Assembly (NCBI GenBank): GCA_023055355.1
Contig: JALJCS010000001.1
Location: 83,802,881 to 83,866,880, forward strand
Length of the DNA stretch: 64,000 bases
Source: Agelaius tricolor
Lineage: Eukaryota; Chordata; Aves; Passeriformes; Icteridae
Direction of reading: 5' to 3'
Part shown: positions 38,101 through 50,765 of the stretch, piece after piece
Layout of the letters: each line of letters starts with the position of its first letter
Position numbering within the stretch: position 1 is the first letter of the stretch
The notes under the pieces: generated by a model
Seen by the model: only the letters and a program-made list of their open reading frames with translations
Database searches by the model: none
What the model was told of the DNA's origin: nothing
Position numbers and translations under genes: made by a program

Positions 38101-39351
38101 AAATATTTGTACCTCCTTCACAAAAAGTCAGACATTTAACCATTTCATTTTGCTCCTGAGCAGCTGGTCCTAAGCAAATTCTGTGAGTGAGTGCAGAGAC
38201 AACCAGAAGAGCTAACGAAATGGAAGATGAAAAAGAATTTAGAAAATAAATGAACACGAAGCCACAGATCAAAAAACAAGCTTGATCAGGGCAACCATCT
38301 TGAGTGCATTTTTCTCTGTGTTTTCTCTGTTACTTTTCAAATCTCATTAAAACCACTAGGTAAAATATGAAATTGGTTCTCTGGCTTTCTGCAACTTATA
38401 CTACCAGTTTCTACTCCTTCCCTTTATGTTGTAGCAGGAATATCTGACTGCACTTTGAAATCATCTGTACTATGGCACGCTGCTATTTTTTTCAGCCACA
38501 GAGACACAGAAGCTGGGATACTATGACTTAATGTGAAAATTTAATTTGGAGATACCAACTGTGATTAAAAGACAGTTCCCCCTTCAGATTGGTTATGCTC
38601 CAATTCACAACAGGGTGTGATGCATGAAATCAAAGAAGCAGAAACAAGAACAGAGATAGTAGTCTCTAAAACTGCTGTTATAAAAACTATCTGTAGATGT
38701 CCTCAGCGATTTCCAATAATGAAGTGCTAATAAAACTTCTGAAAATATGTATTAAATACAAAGATCTTAGTCTACATCTAAATTCCTGTAACTTTAATTT
38801 CCTACTGCCTGGTTTTCAACTGTAGGAGCCACCTCAGCAATAGCAAACACAAGGTTCTAGGACTTAGATGGAGTTTAGGATTTGCAACTGCATACTGAAG
38901 GTAGTCAGCTAATTCCATAACCATACTATTGTAGATCAGCTTTGGAGAACTTTGAAAGAGGGGAATGGAGATTTTATAGGAAGGCTCTTCATCTATGTCT
39001 TAAACATGAAAAAAAACCTCTCAGAAAAATGGTAGTTAATAATATTAGATGATTTTCTGAAAGATGCTATTTGTAGCATCAGTTGCACATAAATGTAATT
39101 TTCCATTTAAAAAAATAATCTTTGTAGGTGTATTGGTTGCAAAGAGAAGCTTGAGTGCTTTAACATAAAGTGCTGAGAGCCAGAAAGAGAAGCAGAGGAA
39201 TAGAAACTTTCGTATTTAAAATCTTGTAGTGCTAAAACCAGTTATTGGAGGAAGCTGGAACGTGCTTTCTGAATGTTGGGAGTGGAAGTGCTGGGTGTGG
39301 AAATTCATGTAAGGTTCTAGAGATATTCACTGTAGATTTCAATCCTTTAGG
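35141..39351. other. Unannotated stretch
   Basis: No supported gene or large repeat. A Cys/His-containing minus frame at 35969-36178 was examined and not recognised. There are T runs near 36491 and 37190. Confidence 0.45.
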
Positions 39352-39545
39352 CACTGGAAGGTGCTTTACAGTCTCCATAGAGTTGCCTTTTCTCCAGACT
39401 GAGCAGCTCCAGCCCTCTCAGCCATCTTCATGGGAGAGGTTCTCCAGTCCTCCGATTGTCTTCATGGCCCTCCTCTGGATTTCCTTCAACTGATCCAAGT
39501 ACTTGTTTTGGGGACCCCCAGAGCTGGATGTGCTCAAGCTCCAAT
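39352..39545 (-). mobile_element. CR1 internal fragment
   Basis: In reverse the order is ACTGGAAGGTGC, TTTTCTCCAGACTGAGCAGC, GGGAGAGGTTCTCCAGTCCT and TCATGGCCCTCCTCTGGAT, the CR1 ORF2 C-terminal region. A minus frame gives YLDQLKEIQRRAMKTIGGLE, like the QRRATKMIKGLE motif of CR1. The 3' octamers are missing. Confidence 0.85.
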
Positions 39546-42500
39546 CTAGAGTTTTACTTCTTTTTTTTTGGCTTTCTTCTCTGTTTGCATGAAAACAGTT
39601 GGATGTTTTCAAGTAAAGTACATAATGGGTATGCATTCCCTACCTTTACTCATTGGTGCTACGGAGTTGTTAGGCTAAATATTCCTGCTGGGCTTTGAGA
39701 ACATGAGTATACATGCACATGTAATTAGTTGTGTTGCTTGTAGTGTTATAGTGCATATGGACTGCAATCACAATCCAGAACTTTATTTTGCCAAGTGCTG
39801 TACAAACATATGCCCTGCCCAGAAGACTTACAGTATAAACAGATAAATATGTTTCAGTTTTTACATCAGTGGGACATGACATGAGCTCAAGGATCTGCAT
39901 ATTATATTTCATTATAGGCCAGTGTGGTCTAATATAAAGAGCAAGTATGCATGACTTTCAGCACACTGATGTGATCTATCTTTTTATTTTATTGGGTAGA
40001 GACATATTTTCAGATATTTTAACTCTTTCATTTGTACATCTATTTACCACATCTAAGTTTGCATGCAAGTTTAGTTCTAGTTCTCTGTCTATATAATTCT
40101 AGTATGTGATACCTGCATCATGTATCAACTCTTTAGGATGTACAGTTCAGAGGAATAATGTTGCATTATACCTTTATATATGGTGTTAGTTATTTTGATA
40201 AATCTTTCAACAATTTTGATTTTTTTTTTTAATATTCTGAAGGTCTTCTGTAGACATGCCAGCCCATTGGTTTATCCAAAAAGTTTTCAAAACTTATAAT
40301 TAGAAACACTGAGTCTTTTTGCTGTTACAAATTTTATAAAGACAGATTCCCATCCTGTTGCTGGCACTGTTCCTTTCCGATAGGTGGTAAGAACAGGCAG
40401 AACTTTGGACATCCTGTTTTAATGTCTTTGGGAGCCAGAATGCTTTTTCTGTATAAATGGCTTTCTTTGCATTTGCCAAGAAATATTCTCTCACCCAGAC
40501 AGAATAATAACTATATTAAAAGTATATTGTCTCCTCTGAAATGCTGCCTCAGATCCTACTTTTCATGTTAAGGGTTTAATGTGAAATTTGGAAAGAAAAG
40601 AAGCTGGAGAAGTGAGGAAGCCCCTGCACTTTACAACATTGTCTTTGTCCTGCATCAGATCAACTCTCTCAGTGTATGTAAAATAATGCACATACCTACT
40701 TCCATAAATCTTCTTAGGTTTATCTCTGTTACTCAAGGATGAAAGGGACCTCTTTTTATGCAGAATTCACTTCAGTCCTTTCACTTAGTTGTCAAAACAA
40801 AACCTAATGATGCAGTTTTCCATCTTTACAACATGAATCAAGGAGATAAAATCTTTGCACCATTGGTCCTGCGTAGCTGGTGGTATAATAGGAGAGCATG
40901 TCACAAAACCGACATTAAGGATGCAGAGATGTAATTTTGAAAGTCTTAGTTTTCATTCTTTTATCTTCATAGCTTACAAACACGAACAGAGTTAATCAGA
41001 TTCTTCCTCACTGTTATTTGAGTAACTGTATTAAGTCAGGAGGCAAAGTTTTAACTGAGGGTGGAATACGGATTGTTCTACCAATTTGGTCTTGTTTGAC
41101 CGCTTTGAATTATTTAACAACAGTTCTTTCTAGATCTTGAAACCAGTACAGAGAGCATAAGAATCTGAAGCAGGAAATCTCTTTTGTACCTTGTTAAGAA
41201 TAAATCTTCTTTCAATTTGCTTTAAAAATCCATATTTATAATAATAGAATTTACAGGTGCTTTGATGTCAGAGTGACAACAAGAAATGAAATAAATTTGA
41301 AAAATGTAATAAATGTATATTAATAAATTAAAATAAAATCACTTCCTGGCTGTCCTTTCATTCCAGGAGTTAAAGGGGCACTCTTTATGCCAGCTTAATT
41401 GCATTCTAAAACTCATGCAATCATCCAAATTGCTAACTGTGCTGGTAATAACAGGCCTACTTAAATGTAGCACTTTTTCAGGCCTTGTATGGGCCACTAG
41501 GTCACGGTGCAGTAGTTATCACTACACTTGTCATCTCTGTCCTAGGAAGATTTCTGGGGTTTACTGTACGCTGTGGTACAAAATCCTGTCCATTTGGGAT
41601 CTGTTTTTTCTTTCCTTTTTTTCCTTTTTTTTATTTTACCCCAGAAAAATATGCTTTACATGCAAGTTTTGAGCAGAAAATTACCAATTAATATTCATTA
41701 TTCTTGTGGTCTCTTCTTTATGTTTTGAGTATTGTGTTGTATAGTTTTAGTGTTAAAACTATTCAAGTTACTGAACAACTGAAGTAGGTACTCTTGTTTT
41801 ATGCAAAAACTGCAATAATCTGTGATCCTGTGTAATTTCTGCTAATTATGTTAGAAGGGCCATGATTGATATTTTGCTTGCCTGTCTTACTCATTTATCA
41901 GTTAATTGTTGCACTTCTAATAGCTGTAAGCTATTTATAACATACTCTTTGAAAAGCATATTGGCCTGTACACTAACAGCAGCGAACACTTCTGATACCA
42001 TGTAGTTCTGAAATATTATTCTCACCATTGCTGTAATTAGACAAAACCTAAAACCAGAAAGGAGGTGTCATTGTTATGGAGTAGTGAATGGGGAAGAAGG
42101 GATGCTAATCTCTTCACTTCATAGTGACAGCAATTAGCTTTAACAGACTAAGATTTTTTTTTTAATTATGCTGTTTTCAGTGCGCAGACTGTTTACTAAA
42201 CTGCAAGGCCTACATAGTTTTATTTTGGAATTAAAAAGAAGATATAATAAATAAATGTGTCCTTTTCTATATCTGAAATACTTGCATGGTATATATCCAC
42301 TACGGTTAGCTTATGTTTAATTGTCTTTAATCAAAACCTTAAACACGAGTTCTGTCATTTTAATAATGCTTATTTCATGTGGTGCTTTGGTCTTTTTTGT
42401 TCAAAAATGGTTATAGGTGTCTTCAATAATTGTTAGTCTGAGTCAGTGCCAGTGAAAATCATACTGTTTTCTACACTGGAAGCAATACTCGATGAGCAAA

Positions 42501-45500
42501 CCTTAGCATGTGTATTAGTTGTGATACATTTTTGAGTTTGGGATACTAGAAATGAGATTTTAAAATCTGGTATCCTGTTCTTTTAAGAACACAAATTACA
42601 CGTGTCTATATTGTGGCATAATAACTCACTAATATCAATTTGTGGATGTGGTGACTGGCTTATATAAAAGCTTGTTGTGGCTATTTTATATAATACAATA
42701 TCTGTGTATGCTTCTCAGTATGACAGTACTAAATATTTTTAAATGGCTTGTTCTATTTTCTCCTTGTATTCAGAAAAATATGTATTTTTATACATTCCTT
42801 ATTTAAAGGGTGAGTAAGTCAAAGATAAACCAACAGTCTCCTCAGTTACAGACTTAGATAATGTAGGTAAGTTTGGGGGGGTGAAACCTAATCCAGTTTG
42901 AAAAAAATTCACAAGATGCACATGCCAACATTGTATTTTTAATTCAGAAACCCCTCATTGAGGGAGGGCAGGGTGAGCCTGTGGCAGATTTGAAAGTGAA
43001 ATTTGCCAAGCAAAGTACGGAAGTTGAAGCTTTTCCCCTCTTATTTTCCATAATGATCTTTCAGTTTACAGCTTTTAATAGCTGTAACTCTTACAACTCT
43101 GCTTCTGGCTGAACTGTGGGAAAAAGTCAGTGACTTTATTTTTCTGCAGAGCTGTGTGCTTTTTTCCAAGCAGTTTGCCAGGCACAGCTCTGGGAGGTTG
43201 TTCCCCATCAGAGGGCCTTTAGGCCTGACCTAAATGTAGGTGATTCAAAGCAACAAAGAGGTTGAAACACAGCATGATTGTGATTACAGTCATTAGTACA
43301 TTCAAAGATAAAGCTAAAACTCTAAGGAGTTATGACCACTTTGACCTGAATTTCGGTGAATGTACTTTAGCTTTTTGTTGTGTGGTGTTATTTCTGCATA
43401 TGGTGATAGGTAGTACACTGCATACTCCTCAGTATTGGTGCTGGCCCCATATTTGGCTTGTTCTTTATTCTCTAGGGATTTTAATGATAATTCAAAGATG
43501 TGTAGTGTGAATACGTTGAATGAGAGTTACAAAAAAGACTCCTACAGCCCTTCCTTGGTAGGTACCTTTCAGCTCATAAAATTGGTGCTTCAATAAACAT
43601 AGATGCAAAAATATTAGACAAATAGAAATATGGAAATGTTCATTAGGTTGCTGTGCCCAAAAGTAGTATATATATACTATATATACTTCTAAAATGCATA
43701 TTAAGTAAAGGTGTTTCTCAGTTTTGGTGCTTGTCCAGAACACAGGCTTCCATGAAATGAGGCTTTGATTTTAAATCCTAGGAGTTAAATGTAAACCTGT
43801 CTTTTGGACCACATTACACCTCAGGACTTGCACACGAACAGTGTATGCAAGAACAAGTTACACACGTGTGCCAAGGATGGAAGCAGACTGTTTTATAGAG
43901 ACTGTGCATCTTGCACATCTTCCCTAACCTAGTGGGTTTTGAGCCTAGGAATGGAAGTGTAGAACATTTTCTGTTACTTGTGACCCCCATGTCTGTGAAA
44001 TCTAACTCTTTGTATTTCAGTAAGTCTTATTGGCTTCCTGATTTCTAAAAGTTAAATATTTTAATACAGCTTTTTTATTTTAAAGCACTCTTCTTACCAG
44101 TTTTCTTCCATAATACTATGAAAAATCTAGGTCTGCCATAAGCTAAATTATTTTTCTGTCTTTGTTCTTGTACAAAATATAACAAATTGCCACGTTTCAA
44201 ATTTAGAATTAAAAAAAAAATAACCTTTCTTATTCCTTATATCTGTCATTTTCAAACACATTGTGTTTGGGAACAGGATTTTAGAGGAAAACAAATCATG
44301 CCAGATTCAACAACTTGAAGAGAAGCAAGGCTGCTGCTGATCCCTGTCCCTGAGTTCCCCCAGGAGCAAGGCTGAGGATTCATTTACAGCAAGCACACAA
44401 AGCACACGTGTGCCCTACATGTACATGGACATAAATACATGCTTGCATAGCTGCTCACACAGATTCTAGAGGGACACTCAGAGAACTCATGTGAACACAA
44501 ACATGCACACAACCACACATCCATCCAGACAGAGGGAGCAAGCGACATCTTTTATATCATTCTAAGTGCAACTAAGACTTTTTGGACAAAAAATGCTATA
44601 ATGTCTTGATTTTTGTGGATGTAACTCCATGCTAGAATTTCGAGAATTTCTGGAATAAATTCAGTGAATTTGGTGCAAATTTTGTTCAGAATCACCAACA
44701 ATACAGAAAATAATCTTCAAGAAATTTCATGTTATGAAGTTACTAAAGGTTTAAGTTGCTTATCATCCCCACTTGAAAGTAGCATCTTCCAGCAGAAATA
44801 TGCTTCTTCTATTCATGACAAGGAAACTACAGTTCTTTTAAGAACAAATTACTTCTCTGTATTTTTTGTTTGATTCTTACTATAAATTTAACATTCAGCT
44901 TAATCTGTGCTGCTTCTGAGTGCTTTGCTGACTGCACTGGAGAAATATATAGGCCAGTTTTTCCTTCTGTTATATTTAATTTCTTATTAGGAGGCCTTCG
45001 AATCACAGACTGCTTTCTTTCAGTGTCTGCATCTAATGCAAGGAAATGTGAATTCTTGTTTAAGCCTATCTGTATAACCAAAATATGAGTTGTAACAAGA
45101 ACTTGAAAGCCTCTAAGACAGTTCTACTTTCTTCTCATGTGAAAAATACATAAGTCCCCAGTAAGAAATGCTTATAAATGGGAAGGGTGGGGGGGGATGT
45201 ACGTGACATAAAGCTACTGAGACTTCACTATTGGAAGATCCTGTCAGCATGTGCTGACCTTCCCCATCCTGATCCTTCACAGATCAAGTGGCCTGGCACA
45301 GGACCACCATCAATGACTGGTTATGGTGCAATTTGAGTTGCTCAGCTGCAGGGATGTATTCTGGATGTGTTTTTCCCAGTGGAAATTCTGGTTCATGTGC
45401 CAGAGCCTATTCACTGAGCATATCCAAAGTAATGGAGCCAGACTGATGAGTGGATATCTTTGCTCCTAAGAAAGTGCTAAAGATCCAGTGCTATTTCTTC

Positions 45501-47566
45501 TTACCTCTTTTTTCCATATTACTTTCTCATTCTTCATATCTAAGATAAAAGGAGGTAATAAGAGAAAGATGCTCAAATGACCTCTGTGCACTTTGGGTCT
45601 TTTCCACTCTAATCTGAGGCCAGTGAGAAATACTTGAAAGGGTTCTCTGCTTCCTGTGAGGTTACTTCATTGAACCCCAAATGTATTTCCCCATTAAAAA
45701 AATGGTGATATATGAGGAACTTGTGATTTTAACCAGAATTCTGCTTATTCTGGCCTGTATTTACAGATTTGTCTGCAGCTTGCACTGTTCATCTGAAGAT
45801 GGAGGGATTGGATTCCCTCTGTGCATTACCGCAGGAGTATGACTCTTACTGAAAGTTTCAGAACAAGTCCTGAGGATATATTCTCCTATTGTTCTGCAAG
45901 AAGGACTCTCCTTGATGTTAATAAAAGCTTTGTGTTCATCACAAGTGGAAGAGAGCAAAGGATTAATTTATATTCTAGTCATTAATTTGCCCACGTGCCT
46001 ATTTATTCACTTTTTGTTATGTACCTTCAGCTTGTAACTTTTATCTTTGCATAGTTCCCCTGGAACTCTGCTCTGGTTGTATGCTGGTATTTTCCTAAGG
46101 GGAAGATTCAAATACAGTAGTTTTTTTTATAAAATTTGCCTTTTCCTAAAAGGGTGCTCTAAAATATTTGAACTAAATTTCAGGTGCCCATCTGAATCCA
46201 TCTGGGTTTGTGGAGGAAAGAGTCTGAAAGGAGAGGAAATTAACTTTCCATTCTGCCTAACTTTTCCTTAAACACTCCAGCAGCTTCTTAGAGTAACTTT
46301 CTATCCTGCAGTTTTGTGTCTCTTTTGTCTTGCAGATCTTAAAATACGAAACAAGCAGCTTAAATGTATTTGGGAGAATCAGACAGGTTTCTGTCAAAAT
46401 CATGATCTTGAATTTTACTGTACTCTGTTAGTAACAGTAATAGATGATATTTAATCAAGATGATTGAAATATTAAGAACTGATTTTAAAGAACTGACTAT
46501 GCAAATATCGTCATAATGAGACACAAGAATACTCTGTCAAAAGCCTTGTTAAAATTGAGCTGAATGCCACCAACTACTCTCCCTTCACCCACAAGTGCAC
46601 ACATTTTAGCCTAGAATGCAACTAATTAAAAAAAAAAAAAAAGAGCAGTAGGGCATAAATTAAGGTTCAGATATTGTTATTGATTCAGGTTTGGTCTGCC
46701 TAGGGGAGAGGAAGACCTGCTGAAGCAGATAGTGTTATACAACAGAGATATTTGGGGCCCATTGAAATAATTGATAAATGTCCCATTTACCAGGTAGGTT
46801 AAACAGTGTCTCAAAAAACATATCCAGTTTATAAAAACATATTCAGATTACTAGGAGTCATAATTGAGAAATTAGTTTCTTTTGGAATACAAAGACATGC
46901 TTGAAAAGAGGTTATGTTACAATTTGGATTTGCCTATTAATTTCTGAGGAGAGCAATAGAAGGTGAGTTTGCAGTTTTTTTAGCAAGACTGCACAAAATA
47001 TGTAGTATGGGATACACTGCTTCCATAAACTATTCATCATCTCCAGGTCGTATTTCTTTGATTATAAATGTAGGAGCATTTTAAATGTGAGAAATGCATT
47101 TGACATATTTTGTTTTGTTCCTTGAGACACTAGGTTTAAAAAAAAAAAATTCTTTGAATCCTTTGTCTTTCACACGGAAGAAATAAAATTTTCTTTTAGT
47201 TATAAAAAGAGATAGTGAGAAAACTTTGGTGATTAAAATAATAAAGAAATCTTACCTGCAGAAATTTGCATCTTGCATCATAGGGGATGAAAATCTGCCT
47301 TTACTGAGTAACTTGAGTAACATGGAGATAAATTTTAAACTGCAATCTTTTAATGTAATAAACTCATTAGGTTTTCAGGAAGTCATATTTTTCTCCAAAC
47401 ATTTTACTTTTGTCACATTATGAGCATGTGCAATATTACTGATTAGGAAAAAGCAATCTTTTTAACAATTTAAGCAACATTCTTGATTGACCATAACAAT
47501 TATGCAGTAATTCTAGTATTTGACCATCATTTCCATATATTTTTGAGGTCACAGATGATCATCTAC
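39546..47566. other. Unannotated AT-rich stretch
   Basis: No supported gene. It contains an AT palindrome at 43662-43690, a G run at 42875-42881, another near 45189-45196 and a 15-A run at 46628-46642. The part 42960-43260 reads like conserved non-coding DNA but cannot be tested here. Confidence 0.45.
43662..43690. repeat. AT-rich palindromic tract
   Basis: TA repeats interrupted by two ACT/AGT units, so the tract can fold on itself. Probably a small TA microsatellite. Confidence 0.8.
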
Positions 47567-48062
47567 AGAATCACAGAATGAGTAAAGTTGGAAGGGACCA
47601 CAGTGGGGCATCTGGTCCAACCTCCCTGCTTAACCAGGGTCACCCTAGAGCACATGGCACAGGATTGTGTCCAGATGGTTCTTGAATATCTTCAGTGAGG
47701 GACACTCCACAGCCTCTCTGGGCAATCTGTTCCAGTTCTCAGTCATCCACATACTAAAGAAGTTCTTCCTCATGTTCAGGTGGAACTTCCTGAGCATCGC
47801 TAAGTCTTATCCTATTGCTGGGCATCACTGAGCAGAGCCTGTAAACGTCCTCTGACACCCTCCCTTCAGATACTGACAGACATTGATGAGGTCCCCTCTC
47901 AGCCATCTCTTCTCTAGGCAGAACAGGCCCAGCTCCCTCTGCCTTCCTGTGCAAGAGAGAAGCTCCAGTCCTTTAATTATTTTTGTTGCCTTCCTCTGGA
48001 CACTCTCCAAGAGCTCCATGTCTGTCTCATCCTGAGGAGCCCAGAACTTTCTACAGTATAGA
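47567..48062 (-). mobile_element. CR1 3' fragment, the least decayed copy in the window
   Basis: It begins with ACAGAATCACAGAATGAG and keeps the canonical order GTTGGAAGGGACCACAG, CATCTGGTCCAACCTCC, then the ORF2 C-terminus. Minus frames read ELLESVQRKATKIIKGLELL and RQRELGLFCLEKRWLRGDLI. It ends abruptly at about 48062, typical 5' truncation. Its close match to the CR1 pattern suggests a younger insertion than the others. Confidence 0.93.
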
Positions 48063-50319
48063 CAGTGAATGCTTTGCCTCAGTAAAAACTGGACATCTTT
48101 TGAGAGTGTTTGAGAATCAAATTTTTGGATTGAAGGAGTACAAGTAAGAAAAAAAATTAGGAAAGAAGAAATTTGGAAGTCCAGATCTAAGGCCCTTAGC
48201 TCTTTTGTGGCTTTCTAGACTTCTGATACATCATGGCTAGAGAGAAACCATAATAATTCACTAAGAAAGTGTTGGCTGTCTTGGAAATTTAGGAACTTGG
48301 GACTGAACCTTGCAGTCACCATGCCTCTATCTAGAAATACAGATACCTTCAGAACTTTAACTGGAAGAATCATTTTCAGGAGTACCTGCCCTCAAGGGAA
48401 GAAAATGCTGACCTACTTCTCCCCAAGGGAGCAAAAGTCACAATTTGTCCTGGAAAGGAGGCCAAATCTCTTGATCATTTACATGAGAGAAAGTCCAAAT
48501 GGTAGATATGTGACTGTATCTAGAGACAGGGAGAGTGGTGCTGGTTGCAAAACTTCTAGGAGTTCAGGTAGCACTATGGTGAGACTCAAAACCTTAAATC
48601 CTTTGAAAAACTGAAGACTCCAACAGGTTGTCCAGCAAGCCAACAGATAAGGTCCTGTTGAAAACTTGCTTGGTGTTCTTAGAAGTTACTGATAGTATCT
48701 GAATAATTCAGTGGTTTTCTGGAAGATTAATGCAGCCTTAAAGGTTGAGCAGCTAAAAGTCATATTCTGCTCTTCAGCTGTAGCAGTGCAGAAGTTGGTT
48801 GTGCTCATCTGGTTGTCCAGATCCACTTCACTGTTACTGACTGGCAGAGTGTGATCTAATGTCTGTCAAGCATGGCCCACAAGTGTTGTTCATACATGCA
48901 GGAGCCTGGAGCCATGTTCTTCAGATGAATCAAATCTGCCAAATGATGCAGGCCACCATATGTAATTGGCCTGTCTCCAACATAGTTTATCATTCTGTTA
49001 ATTTCTCTATTATTTGCATATTTCAGTAGCGTATAATTTTCCAGAGTACTGATGAAGATACTGAATATTGTAGGGGTAAATGTATGCCTGTGGGATTATA
49101 TTAGAAAGGATCTTGTTAAATATATATTTTTTTGTTTGTTTTTACAATTAGTTTTGTATAAAAATGACTTTTATACAAAATAAATTTTCTGGAAAAATAT
49201 TTTAATACAGATTTTTCTTTTCTGGAGAAATATTTGCTAACTGTGATAAATGTGTTGATTTTAGGAAGCACTTACTGTCTGAACACTCAGCAAGAGAAAG
49301 CAAAATGTTTCAAAGGTTTCTAAGGATATGATAACCTAGCATAGCTACCTTTACTGACAACTTTTAGAGTATTCTCAAAGAGCAGTATCAATCGTTTTTG
49401 ATTACAGATTTTCCATGACGATGTGTTGACTGGTTCTAACTAGGTCATCATCTTGTATCCCATGTTGCTTTTGTATGACAATACTAAGGGTCAGCACCAG
49501 GAATATTAACTTAGTGAGCCTCACCATCTCCTCAGCAATTAGTAAAGGTTAATTTTAAAAGTTCCAAATAAAATTTTTTCAGAATATTTTTTTTCAGTTT
49601 TTTCTCATTCCCCAAGTAACAGCAATGTATTGAAGACCTATTAGCCTATGTTTATTTTGGGGGGGTAAATGTTGTCTGAGACTTTGATTTTAAAATGAAA
49701 AATACTGACAAATATCTCTTTTTAAAAAATTTTCTTGTTGATTACTATTACTACATTTTCAAATAATTATAATAATCATCAAATCTCTTTTATTAATGAA
49801 TTCTTCTCTTATGACTATGTACCTTTTCTGTTTTTAGCATCTAATGAAATACTTTCACCTGCTCCTAACTGTAGTCAATTTATAAGATTCTCTTCTTCTC
49901 ATTTTATCTCACTATTTCCAGCTTTCAAATACTGACAATTTAAAAGCACCTTGTGTTTGTGTGTGTGTAGTAGTAGTGTTTACTGGTATAAGATTCTGTA
50001 CAGTGAGATGTAACAAGTCTTATTGCCTGCATGCAGGTGACCACACAGACATTTTTTTTGGTTTTACTCAGAAAATTTTTATTTAGTATGGCATCTTGTG
50101 ATTTATTTGTGAGAGCACTATAGCTATTCATGTCTTGTTTCTCTAAATCTTCGGTAACACGAATGCATATAATGGTGGTACAGAGTTCCCAGATCTACCT
50201 CTCCCTGCCCATTGTCCTAAGTAAGGCACATTCAATAATTTGGTTCTTTTAAATTGTAATTTACAGATTTAATTTCTACCTAGACCTCTTTTATCTTTTC
50301 CTTCTGGGAATTGAGAATT
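48063..50319. other. Unannotated stretch
   Basis: No supported gene. A GT/TAG microsatellite-like run lies at 49952-49979 and a G run near 49660. The part 48830-49030 includes an ATTTGCAT octamer and reads like possible regulatory DNA, unproven. Confidence 0.45.
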
Positions 50320-50765
50320 GTAGAATCACAGAATGGCCTGGGTTGAAGGGGACCTTAAAGATCATCTAGTTCCAACCTCCCTGATTTTGCAGGGAATATT
50401 CCACTAGACCTGGTTGCTAAGAGCTTGCTCAACATGGCCTTGAACACTGATAGGGATGGGCATACACAACTTGTCTGGGCAGCCTCTTCCTCCCAGTGTC
50501 TCACTACCTTCATGGAATATCTTCCTGATACTCATTCTAAACCTACTCTTGAGGTTGAAACCATTCTCCCTTAGCCTGTCACTACATACCCTTTGTAAAA
50601 TGTCCCTCTCCATCTTTCTTGTTGGCTCCATTCAGGTACTGGAAGGCCACAGTTAGGTTACCCTGAAGCCTTCTCTTCTCTAGGCTTAGCAAACCAAATT
50701 CTTTCAACTTTTTCTTGTAGGAGAAATACTCCACTCTAATCAGCTTAGACCTTTCCATTTTCATT
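50320..50765 (-). mobile_element. CR1 3' fragment
   Basis: It starts GTAGAATCACAGAATGGCC and continues GGACCTTAAAGATCATCTAG and TCCAACCTCCCTG. A minus frame reads KLKEFGLLSLEKRRLQGNLT, the CR1 C-terminal RELGLFSLEKRRLRGDL motif. Truncated at about 50765. Confidence 0.93.
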
